DNA of 64,000 nucleotides from Winogradskyella pacifica. Its GTDB lineage: Bacteria; Bacteroidota; Bacteroidia; Flavobacteriales; Flavobacteriaceae. How positions within the stretch are numbered: the stretch's first letter is position 1; each line of letters starts with the position of its first letter. The stretch lies in contig NZ_JABFDI010000002.1 of NCBI RefSeq assembly GCF_013403915.1, positions 310,001 to 374,000 of the forward strand. The letters are read 5' to 3'. Made by a program: the position numbers and the translations under genes. Of the stretch, positions 17,453 through 26,729 are shown piece by piece. The notes below the pieces were generated by a model, which had not been told where the DNA came from, searched no databases, and was given only the letters and a program-made list of their open reading frames with translations.

Positions 17453-19984
17453 CTAAAAAGGATAATTGATACCGATATTATATACGGCGTTTCTGAAATT
17501 ATAATCTCTAAACCATCGTTTATTCTCATCTAGTGAAGGGTCGTAAGTTTTAAAACCAGTATCAAAACGTAGTACAAAAAAATCGAAATCATAACGGATT
17601 CCAAAACCAGAACCTATTGCAATATCTTTTAAAGAATTAAAATTAGTAAATGTGGCTGCATCTTCTGTAACGTTATCTAAAACATTCCAAATATTACCAG
17701 CATCTATAAAAATAGCTCCTTGAAACGACCCAAGTAAACTAAATCGTTGTTCGGCACTTAAGTGAATTTTAAAGTTGGCTTCATTGAATTCATTAGTGGT
17801 TTGGGAGCTTCCTGGTCCTAAGTTATAAGCCGTCCAAGCTCTGTTGTCATTTGGGCCACCAGCGAAAAAACTCTCAGCAAAAGGAATACTGTTAGAGTTG
17901 CCATATGGAATAGCAATACCAGCATAGCTACGAAACGCTAAAACGTTTTTATTACCCAAATCGACATACTTAACATAATCTATTTCTGACTTAATGTATT
18001 GCGAGAATGCGACGCCAAATACTTCGTAATTACCAGCGTCGTTTTTAGTGTTTCCTGTCATGCTCGAAATACTAGACAGTAGATTTCCAGCTAATTCAAT
18101 TCTCCACTTAATAACGGAGAAGTCGTTGTCAAAAATGTTTTTTCTTTTATCTTTTTTGTAATCGAAACTTGTTGAAAATATAAGGTTGTTTTCCGTAAGT
18201 CGTTCTTTTCGTTCTTCAATATTATTTACAGATAGATAATCATCATCACTCGATGTTAAACTTGTGTTACCACTTAAAACATCATTAATAAATATATTAG
18301 CAGGCGAATATTGATTTGTTAAACTTTCATCATAAAGGCTAGCGTCGCTATCAATATAACCAATGTCTCGGGCAATGCTATTTAGACTTGAAAAAGAATT
18401 GGTGTAAACCCCAAAGTAATTACTAGTGTTTAAATTTTTGACATAATTAATATTAAATAAGTCTACAGAATTAGTCACCGTAGTTGATGGAAACCAATTA
18501 TAACTAAATATACCAGAAAGGGCTTGTTTATCTAATCCAATATTTTGTTGGCTTGTTGCAGATAAGTTAATGATGGTATTAGGCGACATGTATTTAGGTA
18601 TAATCTTATCTGTATTAAATGGGCTGAATAATCTCGGGATCGTTAAACGAATATTTCCTCCAAATTCATTAATATCAAAGAAAGAATCCTCTAGAACATT
18701 TCGAGTTTTAGACGCGCCGATGGCTGCGATACCTGATATTTCTAAGGACTCTGCGCCTCTAAAAACATTCCTTATTTTTAAACCTGTACCAAATGAGAAT
18801 CCTATGGTTTGGATATTACTAGTGTTAATTTCAGGATCAAAACTTAAAGCATATTTCTTTTTTGGTTCTAAAAATATATTAGCCGTAAGGGTTGTGTCAT
18901 TTTCGTTTTCAATAAAATCAATATTCGGATATCTAAACATTTGCAAATCGTTGAGATAGCGCGATGTTCTACTTCTTGCTAAATCGCTATAATTGTCGCC
19001 TGCATTAATGAAAACAGCATCGGTTAATGCCTTAGGTCTAAATTTTAATTTGTCTTTACTGTAAAGGGTAAAGCCTTTGTGAACTGTAGTATCTGAAATC
19101 GCTCTAAATCGATTTTCAAAATTGTCATCGGTAAAAATGTTGACTTCTTTAATTTTATAAATTTTAAACGGTGTCGTTGTTGTAGAATCGTCACCTCTAA
19201 TAGTTCGGTTAGCTATAATTAAATCGGTATTTATTTTATGATTGGTGTTTATAGTATCCATTTCAAAACGGACATAATCTTGCCCAAAATAATAAAAACC
19301 AGTATTTCTTAAGTATGTGTTGATGCGTTCTCGCTCGTTTTCGTAATTCTGTTCATCATATTGCTCTCCTTTTTTTAGTAAGGTCGCTTTAATGAGTTTT
19401 TTATAAATAGAATCTATTGCCGGACTGCTTATTGAAGGTTTTAAAGAGTCTAAAATATAAGGTTTCTTTTTTGTAACATTATAAGTTACTTGGGCCAACT
19501 TAGTACTGTCTTTTTCTACATTGTAAGTCACCTCGTTATTAAACCAACCCTTGCTATAATAATATTTTCTTAAGTTTTTAGACGTTTTTATGGTTTGGTC
19601 TTCATTGTAAATAACAGGAGCTTCACCTGTTCGCTTTAACCAAGCATTAAAATCGCGTCGTGATTCTATTTGTTTATCAAATTGCTTTTTAGAAAGTAAA
19701 GCTATTCTTCGTTTTACTTTAGTAGAATCACTTAAAACGTTAGCATTTATAATAGAATCGATGTTTGGTCTAGCCAAATTATACACATGAAGTTTTAAAG
19801 GAAAGCCTAAAAACTTTCGCATACCAGAGTTTACCTTTTGCGAAATTATATTGTTAATACGTTCGTCAGAGACATGAACACTATCTTCTAGAATTGTATT
19901 ATTAGTAATAAGATGATTTCCGGCCTTAACTCGTTTTGCAATATTACAAGAACTTACCATTAGTACGCATAGCAACAGTAGCAT
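17453..19984 (-). CDS. tamL: TamL-like BamA/TamA-family outer membrane lipoprotein
   Basis: About 843 residues. The N-terminus is a lipoprotein signal (LLLLCVLMVSSCNIAKRV), followed by POTRA-like repeats (for example KKPYILDSLKPS, FKIYKIKEVNIFTDDNF) and a long C-terminal region of alternating strands ending YNIGINYPF, typical of a 16-strand Omp85 barrel with terminal Phe. Members of this family in Bacteroidota are lipidated, unlike proteobacterial TamA, and are thought to insert or export envelope proteins together with a TamB-like partner, which is not in this window. The frame is open to 20119, but that would put about 50 residues before the signal peptide; the ATG at 19984 or a TTG at 19996 (adding an Arg) is more likely. 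Confidence 0.82.
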   Translation of the reverse strand: MLLLLCVLMVSSCNIAKRVKAGNHLITNNTILEDSVHVSDERINNIISQKVNSGMRKFLGFPLKLHVYNLARPNIDSIINANVLSDSTKVKRRIALLSKKQFDKQIESRRDFNAWLKRTGEAPVIYNEDQTIKTSKNLRKYYYSKGWFNNEVTYNVEKDSTKLAQVTYNVTKKKPYILDSLKPSISSPAIDSIYKKLIKATLLKKGEQYDEQNYENERERINTYLRNTGFYYFGQDYVRFEMDTINTNHKINTDLIIANRTIRGDDSTTTTPFKIYKIKEVNIFTDDNFENRFRAISDTTVHKGFTLYSKDKLKFRPKALTDAVFINAGDNYSDLARSRTSRYLNDLQMFRYPNIDFIENENDTTLTANIFLEPKKKYALSFDPEINTSNIQTIGFSFGTGLKIRNVFRGAESLEISGIAAIGASKTRNVLEDSFFDINEFGGNIRLTIPRLFSPFNTDKIIPKYMSPNTIINLSATSQQNIGLDKQALSGIFSYNWFPSTTVTNSVDLFNINYVKNLNTSNYFGVYTNSFSSLNSIARDIGYIDSDASLYDESLTNQYSPANIFINDVLSGNTSLTSSDDDYLSVNNIEERKERLTENNLIFSTSFDYKKDKRKNIFDNDFSVIKWRIELAGNLLSSISSMTGNTKNDAGNYEVFGVAFSQYIKSEIDYVKYVDLGNKNVLAFRSYAGIAIPYGNSNSIPFAESFFAGGPNDNRAWTAYNLGPGSSQTTNEFNEANFKIHLSAEQRFSLLGSFQGAIFIDAGNIWNVLDNVTEDAATFTNFNSLKDIAIGSGFGIRYDFDFFVLRFDTGFKTYDPSLDENKRWFRDYNFRNAVYNIGINYPF

Positions 19985-20035
19985 ATAGCGATACAATGAC
20001 TTTGAGATTGTAATTGATATTAAATTGAATTTTTG

Positions 20036-20043
20036 CAAACTTA
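20036..20043 (-). promoter_or_regulatory. Proximal -7 motif of tamL
   Basis: Minus strand TAAGTTTG followed by CA, an exact TAnnTTTG. Transcription from here would start near 20030 and supports a start codon at 19984-19996. Confidence 0.4.
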
Positions 20044-20183
20044 AAAGAGGTATCTTATTTAATTGATTGTTAGTGAAACAAAAATAATACCATTTCTCCT
20101 TTAGAAATAGCATAGTCAACTTAATTTCGAAACGATTTTAAATCAAAAAAGGTTTACTTTGTCTTTTTAAGTGTTTCGTCTAA

Positions 20184-20213
20184 CAAATGTAAAGACATTT
20201 TAATGTTATCAAA
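20184..20213 (-). promoter_or_regulatory. Distal promoter of tamL, with -33 and -7 elements
   Basis: On the minus strand TTTG (20213-20210), 18 bases, TACATTTG (20191-20184): both Bacteroidota elements at good spacing. The -33 part overlaps the first codons of the divergent methyltransferase gene. Confidence 0.55.
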
Positions 20214-20937
20214 GAATCAAATAAAGTTAATTAAGAGTTTAAGTCAAAAAAAAGGCAGACAACAAAACGGTCTGTTTATTGTTGAAGGCATAAAGGGAAT
20301 TTCAGAATTTCTAAAGTCCGACTATAACTTGAAACATCTCTATACTACTGAATCTATTTTTGAGGCCTCAATTGATTTGATTTCGGAAATCTCAGAAGTT
20401 GAATTAAAAAAAATATCAGCACTTAAAAACCCAAATACAGCTTTAGCTATTTTTGAAATTCCAATAGAAATACCATCTCAAGACAATGGTTTAATTGTTG
20501 CTTTAGATGACGTCAGAGATCCTGGTAATTTAGGGACTATAATTAGACTTTGCGATTGGTACGGTATTAAAGATTTAGTGTGTAGTTTAAATACTGTAGA
20601 TTGTTATAATTCTAAAGTAGTACAAGCAACGATGGGGTCTTTAACGCGTGTAAATGTGCAATATGTAGATTTAGAGGACTATTTAGAATCTCGTAAAACA
20701 GAAGTGTTTGGTACGCTTTTAGCTGGTGAAAACATTTATACCACAACATTGCCAAATGAAGGTGTTATAATTCTCGGAAATGAAGCGAATGGGATTTCAG
20801 AAGCCATTAAAGAAAAAGTGAATAGAAAAATAACTATTCCTCAATTTGGTACAGTTAAGGAAACGGAAAGTTTAAATGTTGCCAATGCAACAGCAATATT
20901 GTTAAGTGAGTTTAGACGCCGGACTATTGAAAAGTAA
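20203..20937 (+). CDS. TrmH/SpoU-family RNA methyltransferase
   Basis: A 244-residue SPOUT methyltransferase. An N-terminal substrate-binding domain (SQKKGRQQNGLFIVEGIKGI) precedes the knotted catalytic domain with the three family motifs: DVRDPGNLGTIIRLCDW, VIILGNEANGISEAI and ESLNVANATAILLSEFRR. Such enzymes 2'-O-methylate a ribose in 23S rRNA or tRNA using S-adenosylmethionine; which one cannot be decided here. The 3' end overlaps the convergent porT by 14 bases. Confidence 0.9.
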   Translation: MLSKNQIKLIKSLSQKKGRQQNGLFIVEGIKGISEFLKSDYNLKHLYTTESIFEASIDLISEISEVELKKISALKNPNTALAIFEIPIEIPSQDNGLIVALDDVRDPGNLGTIIRLCDWYGIKDLVCSLNTVDCYNSKVVQATMGSLTRVNVQYVDLEDYLESRKTEVFGTLLAGENIYTTTLPNEGVIILGNEANGISEAIKEKVNRKITIPQFGTVKETESLNVANATAILLSEFRRRTIEK

Positions 20938-21640
20938 AATTGATAAAAACACCTCTAGTTTGCATTTGTGAGATGTTGCTTGTCCACGGACTATCAGGAT
21001 CAACATCTTGAATGATTTCGTCATTTAAAGAAAATATACCACGGATAGATGGTGTAAATTTAAAATAAGGTAGATAGAAATCAATACCAAAACCCAGTTC
21101 GTAGAAATAGGTGTTCTTAGTCATTCTAAACTCTCCAGAACTATTATCATTAGGGTTGTCTTCATTACTAGATAAGTTTAAAGCCGTAGAAAATCCACCA
21201 ACAATAAAAGGTTTAAAATTATTAATACGTTTTGTCGATATTTTTAATAACAAAGGAATATGCACGTATGTGGATTTTACTTCTCGCAATAAATCCGAGT
21301 CATTAAATGTTGTACCCTGAAAATAGCTTTCATCGTAATTTAAGTTTCTTGTCGTGAAAAATACTCCTGGTTCAAGTCTTAAATTCATGTATTCATTAAT
21401 ACGCATGTCACCAATAAGTCCTAGGTGAAACCCAAAAGTTTTATCCACTAAGACATCTTCTAAATTTTCATAATAGTCGAAATTAAAGTCGTATTGGTTA
21501 AAACCTAAAAAATAACCCCAAGTCAAAAACTTTTGATCAATATTATCTACAGCATTTGCTACTTTTTCTTTTGTAAAAAGTTGAGCAGACATGCTTTGAA
21601 ATGCGAGTATAAATACTAAAAGAAAAAAGAAACGCTTCAT
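20924..21640 (-). CDS. porT: PorT-like type IX secretion/gliding outer membrane protein
   Basis: A 238-residue outer membrane beta-barrel protein with a clear signal peptide (MKRFFFLLVFILAFQSMSA) and an aromatic-rich barrel ending GVFINFTFQ. The body (GFHLGLIGDMRINEYMNLRL; TYVHIPLLLKISTKRINNF; FYELGFGIDFYLPYFKFTPS) and its place immediately after ubiE match what I know of PorT/SprT, needed for type IX protein secretion in Bacteroidota. It starts 2 bases after the ubiE stop, so the two are co-transcribed. Its 3' end overlaps the convergent methyltransferase gene. Generic outer-membrane-beta-barrel is the fallback call. Confidence 0.8.
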   Translation of the reverse strand: MKRFFFLLVFILAFQSMSAQLFTKEKVANAVDNIDQKFLTWGYFLGFNQYDFNFDYYENLEDVLVDKTFGFHLGLIGDMRINEYMNLRLEPGVFFTTRNLNYDESYFQGTTFNDSDLLREVKSTYVHIPLLLKISTKRINNFKPFIVGGFSTALNLSSNEDNPNDNSSGEFRMTKNTYFYELGFGIDFYLPYFKFTPSIRGIFSLNDEIIQDVDPDSPWTSNISQMQTRGVFINFTFQ

Positions 21641-21642
21641 TA

Positions 21643-22374
21643 CTATACTTTAGATGCTGAATAAATAGTTGCCACTCCCATCGTTTGTGGTTTGTGTTCC
21701 ACATTAATAAACCCAATTTTTCTTAAAATATTGTTTAAGGCCTCTCCGTATGGAAAAAGAGATGCTGATTCGCTTAGATAACTATAAGCTACTTTATCTT
21801 TTGAAAAGAGTTTTCCTATGGTTGGCATAATTAGTTTGCAATGTACGTTGTAACCCGCTTTATAAAAAGGATTTGTAGGTACAGAAGTTTCGAGAATAAC
21901 AAAGATACCATTTGGTTTTAGCACTCTTAAAATTTCTGCAAGTCCTTTTTCTAAGTGTTCAAAATTACGAACACCAAAAGCTACGGTTATGGCATCAAAG
22001 GTATTGTCTTCAAAAGGTAAATCTTCAGAGTCACCAATAATCATAGAAATAATACCGTCTAAATTTTTAGAGCTAATTTTTTTACGACCAACTTCTAGCA
22101 TGCCATCGCTAATATCTAAACCAATAATTTCTTTAGCGTTTGTAGAGGTTAAACTAATGGCTAAATCTCCAGTTCCTGTTGCGATGTCTAAAATATTTCC
22201 TGGTTTGGTTTTGGCAACCATTTCTACAACCTTATTTCTCCATTTTACATCTATTCCAAAAGAAATCACACGGTTTAAACCATCATATTCGTTAGAAATG
22301 GTATCGAACATTTTAGTGACCTGATCTTTTTTAGATTGGTCGCTGTCCTTATATGGGTTTACTTTTTCAGCCAT
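21643..22374 (-). CDS. ubiE: Bifunctional demethylmenaquinone / ubiquinone-biosynthesis C-methyltransferase
   Basis: A 243-residue class I methyltransferase. The SAM-binding loop is [15 protein letters not shown], followed by [35 protein letters not shown] and [20 protein letters not shown]. In an organism of this phylum it makes menaquinone by C-methylating demethylmenaquinone (MenG function). The frame opens at 22389 with TTG, but that codon is inside the promoter motif TATATTTG, so the ATG at 22374 is the start. porT follows after 2 bases. Confidence 0.94.
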   Translation of the reverse strand: MAEKVNPYKDSDQSKKDQVTKMFDTISNEYDGLNRVISFGIDVKWRNKVVEMVAKTKPGNILDIATGTGDLAISLTSTNAKEIIGLDISDGMLEVGRKKISSKNLDGIISMIIGDSEDLPFEDNTFDAITVAFGVRNFEHLEKGLAEILRVLKPNGIFVILETSVPTNPFYKAGYNVHCKLIMPTIGKLFSKDKVAYSYLSESASLFPYGEALNNILRKIGFINVEHKPQTMGVATIYSASKV

Positions 22375-22386
22375 AAAAATTTTTGG

Positions 22387-22394
22387 CAAATATA
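22387..22394 (-). promoter_or_regulatory. Promoter -7 element of ubiE-porT
   Basis: Minus strand TATATTTG, exact TAnnTTTG. Only 12 bases separate it from the ubiE ATG, predicting a very short leader. Confidence 0.6.
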
Positions 22395-22454
22395 CTAAGA
22401 AGTTATAAGGGGAGCTAAAACTTATAAGTTTATCAGTACCTAAAGTGTTTAAAG

Positions 22455-22486
22455 TTGTACCTAGTTAGAAGTTCTTAGTATATTTG
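22455..22486 (+). promoter_or_regulatory. Promoter of trkA-trkH
   Basis: TTG at 22455-22457, 21 bases, TATATTTG at 22479-22486, then 23 bases to the trkA ATG. Both elements and the spacing fit the Bacteroidota primary-sigma promoter. Confidence 0.65.
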
Positions 22487-22509
22487 TACTCTTATTTCAA
22501 AGAAATATA

Positions 22510-23859
22510 ATGAAAATAATAATCGCAGGTGCAGGTGAAGTAGGATTTCATTTGGCGAAACTTTTATCCTACGAATCACAAGAAATCACTTTAATTGATA
22601 CAAAGAAAGATAGTTTAGGATATGCTGCTGAGCACTTGGATATTAGAACTATTAAGGGAGATGCTACCTCTATTTCAATTTTAAGAGATGCGCGTATAGA
22701 TACAGCAGCTTTATTTATTGCTGTAACATCTTCAGAAACTACAAATATTACGGCTTGTGTTTTAGCGAAACAGTTAGGTGCAAAACGAACGATTGCACGT
22801 ATTTCAAATACTGAATTTATTGATAATAAAGAAACTGTTGGGTTTTCGAAATTTGGAATTGATGAATTGATTTCACCAGAATCTTTAGCGGCTTCTGAAA
22901 TAGGATTACTTCTAAATCAGTACGGTTTTAATGATACTTATGAGTTTGAAGACGGAGCATTAACTATGCTAGGTTTGCGTTTGTCTAGAACAGCAACTTT
23001 CGTGGATAAAACGGTGAAAGAAGCGGCGGAAATTTATCCGGAATTAAATTTTATTCCTATTGCAATTCAGCGTTTAGGGACACAATACACTATCATTCCA
23101 CGTGGTGATACCATTTTTAAAGAAGGAGATAAAGTTGTTTTTGTGACGTCTAAAGGAGGTGATGATGAGTTATTTAAATTATCAGGAAAGGTTAAAGTTG
23201 CGATTAAGAATGTTATGATTCTTGGTGGAAGCCAAATTGGTTTTCAAACAGCTAAGGATTTGTGTTCAAGCAAGTTTAATGTTAAGTTAGTTGAAAGTAG
23301 GAGAGGTAAAGCTGAGGAATTGGCTGAAGACGTTCCAAATGCTTTAGTTATTTGTGGTGATGGTAGAAATGTAGATATTTTAGATGAAGAAAATATCTCG
23401 GATATGGATGCCTTTATTGCTGTAACAGGTAATTCAGAAACCAATATTATGTCTTGTCTGTTAGCGAAATCTAAAGGCGTAAAGAAAACCATTGCTTTGG
23501 TTGAAAATATGGATTATTATCAATTATCACAATCTATTGGAATTGATACCTTAATCAATAAAAAATTATTAGCAGCAAACAATATCTTTAGGTATATAAG
23601 AAAAGGCGAGGTGGTTGCTATGACCAAGTTAACCAACATGAATGCTGAACTTTTAGAGTTTGTTGTGAAACCAAAATCTAAAATCACGAATAAGGTTATT
23701 AAAGACGTGAAATTTCCGAAATCTGCTATTATTGGCGGAGTGATTAGAGATGGAAAAGGATCAATACCATTAGGGAGTTTCAAAATTCAACCTGGAGATC
23801 GGGTTGTGGTTTGTTGTTTACCACGGTCTATTTCTGAAGTAGAACGTTTTTTCTCGTAA
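22510..23859 (+). CDS. trkA: Trk potassium uptake system, regulatory NAD-binding subunit
   Basis: A 449-residue peripheral membrane protein with two tandem RCK units. Each begins with a Rossmann loop: IIIAGAGEVGFHLAKLL at residue 3 and VMILGGSQIGFQTAKDL near residue 237; each is followed by a C-terminal RCK part. It binds NAD(H)/ATP and gates the TrkH channel. Length is that of full double-RCK TrkA. trkH starts 7 bases after its stop, so the two form an operon with the promoter at 22455-22486. Confidence 0.95.
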   Translation: MKIIIAGAGEVGFHLAKLLSYESQEITLIDTKKDSLGYAAEHLDIRTIKGDATSISILRDARIDTAALFIAVTSSETTNITACVLAKQLGAKRTIARISNTEFIDNKETVGFSKFGIDELISPESLAASEIGLLLNQYGFNDTYEFEDGALTMLGLRLSRTATFVDKTVKEAAEIYPELNFIPIAIQRLGTQYTIIPRGDTIFKEGDKVVFVTSKGGDDELFKLSGKVKVAIKNVMILGGSQIGFQTAKDLCSSKFNVKLVESRRGKAEELAEDVPNALVICGDGRNVDILDEENISDMDAFIAVTGNSETNIMSCLLAKSKGVKKTIALVENMDYYQLSQSIGIDTLINKKLLAANNIFRYIRKGEVVAMTKLTNMNAELLEFVVKPKSKITNKVIKDVKFPKSAIIGGVIRDGKGSIPLGSFKIQPGDRVVVCCLPRSISEVERFFS

Positions 23860-23866
23860 TAGCGAT

Positions 23867-25369
23867 ATGTCTAGAATAAAACTTAATTATAAAATCATTT
23901 TTCACTTCTTTGGATTGCTATTAATGTTTAATGGTGGCTTTATGCTTACTGCAACATTAATAAGTCTTATCTACAAAGACGGTGTCACTTTAGAATTATT
24001 TTTAGCAGGTCTCGTAACCCTTTTAATAGGAGGTTTGGCAATGTATAGAACAAAGGGCCATCGCAAGGAGATGAATAAACGCGAAGGCTATATTATTGTT
24101 GCTTTTGGTTGGATTGTAATGTCACTTACAGGGACACTGCCGTATATAGCCACTGGAGCTATTCCTTCTTTTACCGATGCTTTTTTTGAAACCATGTCTG
24201 GTTATACGACGACTGGTGCTAGTATTTTAAATGATATTGAAATCATTCCTGAAGGCGTTTTGTTTTGGAGAAGTATGACGCATTGGATTGGTGGTATGGG
24301 TATTATCGTTTTGGCGATTGCAATATTACCATTATTAGGAGTAGGTGGTATGCAATTGTTTACTGCAGAAGCTCCAGGGCCGAGTGCAGATAAATTACAT
24401 CCAAGAATTACAGATACAGCAAAACGATTATGGCTTATTTATGTGGGATATACAGTTGCTGAAACTGTATTGTTACAACTTGCTGGTATGTCCTTCTTCG
24501 ATGCCATAAACCATGCGTTGAGTACATTATCTACGGGAGGTTTTTCTACTAAAAATGCGAGTGTTGCCTATTGGAATGATAATCCTTTGATACAATACAT
24601 TATTATATTCTTTATGTTTTTAGCTGGTACTAATTTTGTGCTGAGTTATTATCTATTTAAAGGAAAAGTGTCTAAAATTTTAAAAGATGAAGAGTTTAAA
24701 CTCTACTTTAAATTTATTGTCATTTTCACGCTTATCGCGGCCGTTTTAATCTATTTTAAAGCCGATGTGTCTCAGTCCACTATAATTCATCCAATGGTTT
24801 TAGGTGAAGCGGAAAGTGCGTTAAGACACGCGTTGTTTCAGGTGTTATCTGTAATTACAACAACAGGTTTTATAAGTGCGGATTATACCATGTGGACACC
24901 CTTTTTAACCGTTTTCTTTTTTGGAATGATGTTTTTAGGTGGTTCTGCCGGAAGTACCTCTGGTGGTGTAAAAGTAATGCGTCAATTGATTTTAATTAAA
25001 AACAGTTTTTTAGAATTTAAGCGTGCTTTACATCCTAATGCTATTATACCTGTGCGCTATAATGGTAAATCGGTATCTAAAGATATTGTATTTAACGTAC
25101 TTGGATTTTTTATTCTTTATATGTTGTCCTTTATTGTTGGAGCCTTAGTGTTTTCTATGTTTGATATGGATTTTACATCTGCGATCGGATTGTCAGCATC
25201 TAGTTTAGGAAACGTCGGGCCTGCTTTGGGTGATTTTGGACCTGTAAATAATTATGCTGCATTACCACCTTTAGGAAAATGGTGGGCGTCTTTTTTAATG
25301 CTTATTGGTCGATTGGAATTGTTTACCGTTCTAATATTATTGACTCCTTTCTTTTGGAGGAATAGATAA
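23867..25369 (+). CDS. trkH: Trk potassium uptake system, membrane channel subunit
   Basis: A 500-residue integral membrane protein with about ten hydrophobic segments and four P-loops typical of the TrkH/TrkG/KtrB family. Selectivity-type sequences are seen in ETMSGYTTTGASIL, LSTLSTGGFSTKNAS, VITTTGFISADY and LSASSLGNVGPALGD. It conducts K+ across the inner membrane and works with TrkA encoded directly upstream. No clear terminator follows; the next gene is 164 bases on. Confidence 0.95.
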   Translation: MSRIKLNYKIIFHFFGLLLMFNGGFMLTATLISLIYKDGVTLELFLAGLVTLLIGGLAMYRTKGHRKEMNKREGYIIVAFGWIVMSLTGTLPYIATGAIPSFTDAFFETMSGYTTTGASILNDIEIIPEGVLFWRSMTHWIGGMGIIVLAIAILPLLGVGGMQLFTAEAPGPSADKLHPRITDTAKRLWLIYVGYTVAETVLLQLAGMSFFDAINHALSTLSTGGFSTKNASVAYWNDNPLIQYIIIFFMFLAGTNFVLSYYLFKGKVSKILKDEEFKLYFKFIVIFTLIAAVLIYFKADVSQSTIIHPMVLGEAESALRHALFQVLSVITTTGFISADYTMWTPFLTVFFFGMMFLGGSAGSTSGGVKVMRQLILIKNSFLEFKRALHPNAIIPVRYNGKSVSKDIVFNVLGFFILYMLSFIVGALVFSMFDMDFTSAIGLSASSLGNVGPALGDFGPVNNYAALPPLGKWWASFLMLIGRLELFTVLILLTPFFWRNR

Positions 25370-25533
25370 ATTTTCAACTTTTTTTAAGATTTTTTTAAAA
25401 CATAGCTAGCCTATATTTTTACTAATACTTTGTGAGTTTTTAATACTCGAATTCCCGATATACTTGAAACACCAGCTGTAACATTTATATGGATTGTACG
25501 TCTTATTTGTATAATCAATTAAAATCATCAATC

Positions 25534-25782
25534 ATGGAATTAGCATTAAACACCACATTAGAATTTGTACCAGAACCCATTGCGGTATCTCATTTTACAA
25601 CACAAGGATTATTAAATTCAAATTACAAATCCATAGTGAGACAAAACTTTAGAACGTTAGCTTCAAAATCTGTATTTGGAATTAGACAACGCTCAAAATC
25701 TATTCAATTCAATACGGTAAATCATACAGCTGTTCTCTTAAAATTAGCTGTATTTGCCATCTTTCTCATCGCTCTATTTTAA
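25534..25782 (+). CDS. Small tail-anchored protein of unknown function (copy A)
   Basis: An 82-residue basic protein ending in one hydrophobic segment (AVLLKLAVFAIFLIALF), which suggests a C-terminally anchored membrane protein with a cytosolic N-terminus. I do not recognise a family. Its middle, SHFTTQGLLNSNYKSIV then VFGIRQRSKS, is repeated closely in the protein at 26369-26623. The frame is open from an ATG at 25489, but the ATG at 25534 matches the length of the paralog. It lies after trkH on the same strand, followed by two more small tail-anchored proteins. Confidence 0.65.
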   Translation: MELALNTTLEFVPEPIAVSHFTTQGLLNSNYKSIVRQNFRTLASKSVFGIRQRSKSIQFNTVNHTAVLLKLAVFAIFLIALF

Positions 25783-25904
25783 GCGTATACACCGATCCTT
25801 TTAACTGACACAGTTTCGTGTCTTTTATAACCTATAGCACATGTTACATTATGTATTGATGTGAATCCTTATATCTCAGTTTTAAATTTAAAAACTAAAG
25901 AATT

Positions 25905-26183
25905 ATGCCTTCTAACTCAATGAATGTCATTAACTATAATCGTAGTCAACTTCCACAGCGCGATAGGTTTAAGAATGTGCTTGGTGGTTATAAATCAAAT
26001 CGTAAAACGGAATATAATTTGCCTAAAGCGACGACGAAGCAGCTTAAGGAAATAGGGAAACGATTACGAGAAGAACGAAAAGTGAGGATGCTAAAAGTAA
26101 TCGTACTTACTTTTGTTTTATTACTTGTTTTTTACTGCGTCTTAGTATATTCTATGGATGGTATGATAGAATTATTAGGCTAG
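25905..26183 (+). CDS. Small tail-anchored protein of unknown function (middle gene)
   Basis: A 92-residue, strongly basic protein. Residues 1-60 are hydrophilic (QLPQRDRFKNVLGGYKSNRK; KQLKEIGKRLREERKVR) and residues 63-85 form one hydrophobic helix (VIVLTFVLLLVFYCVLVYSM). It shares size and tail-anchor layout with the genes on both sides but not their SHFTT...FGI motif. No family recognised; a role with its neighbours is only suggested by position. Confidence 0.6.
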   Translation: MPSNSMNVINYNRSQLPQRDRFKNVLGGYKSNRKTEYNLPKATTKQLKEIGKRLREERKVRMLKVIVLTFVLLLVFYCVLVYSMDGMIELLG

Positions 26184-26368
26184 GTTTTAACTAATAATCA
26201 AAAGCCCATCTCTTAATTTTAAGGGATTGTATGAGGTAGTGAATATTCGTAATATTTTACGAGCTTTACGCTGAAAATCCTATTTTTATTCATTTATTTT
26301 GATTATTTCGTAAATTATTTCGTATTTTCAACATTAACAATAGTTTCATTACTTAAACAGTTTTATAT

Positions 26369-26623
26369 ATGAAAGCTAGAATGACAAATGATATGGAAGA
26401 TAAAACAGTACGCGCGAAGCGTTCACATTTTACAACTAAAGGTTTATTGAACTCCGATTATAAGCGCACTGTAAAATCTAATTTCAAAAGAGCAAGTAAA
26501 AAATCCCTATTTGGTATTAAGCAAAGAGTTAAATCACCTAGAATGTGTAAAACTAGCCATGCAACTTCTATGGTATTGAAAGTCTCTGTATTTGCAAGCG
26601 TTGCACTTGTGGCTTGTGTTTAA
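26369..26623 (+). CDS. Small tail-anchored protein of unknown function (copy B)
   Basis: An 84-residue basic protein with a C-terminal hydrophobic segment (VLKVSVFASVALVACV). The core SHFTTKGLLNSDYKRTV and LFGIKQRVKS lines up with the same stretch of the gene at 25534, with identical spacing, so the two are paralogs; the N-termini differ. Function is unknown. The upstream gap (26184-26368) has no exact promoter motif. Confidence 0.65.
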   Translation: MKARMTNDMEDKTVRAKRSHFTTKGLLNSDYKRTVKSNFKRASKKSLFGIKQRVKSPRMCKTSHATSMVLKVSVFASVALVACV

Positions 26624-26674
26624 ATATTGTTTGGTGTTTTTTTATAAAACAATTTAGTTAAAATAAGGCATAAA

Positions 26675-26705
26675 AAAAGTTGCAACATATAATGTTACAA
26701 CTTTT
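26675..26705 (-). terminator. Terminator of the aminotransferase gene
   Basis: A 14-bp stem (26675-26688 with 26692-26705) and ATA loop; complete with one G-U only in minus-strand RNA, followed by a seven-T run on that strand. Confidence 0.8.
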
Positions 26706-26729
26706 GTCTTAAAATAGCTTATTATATAT

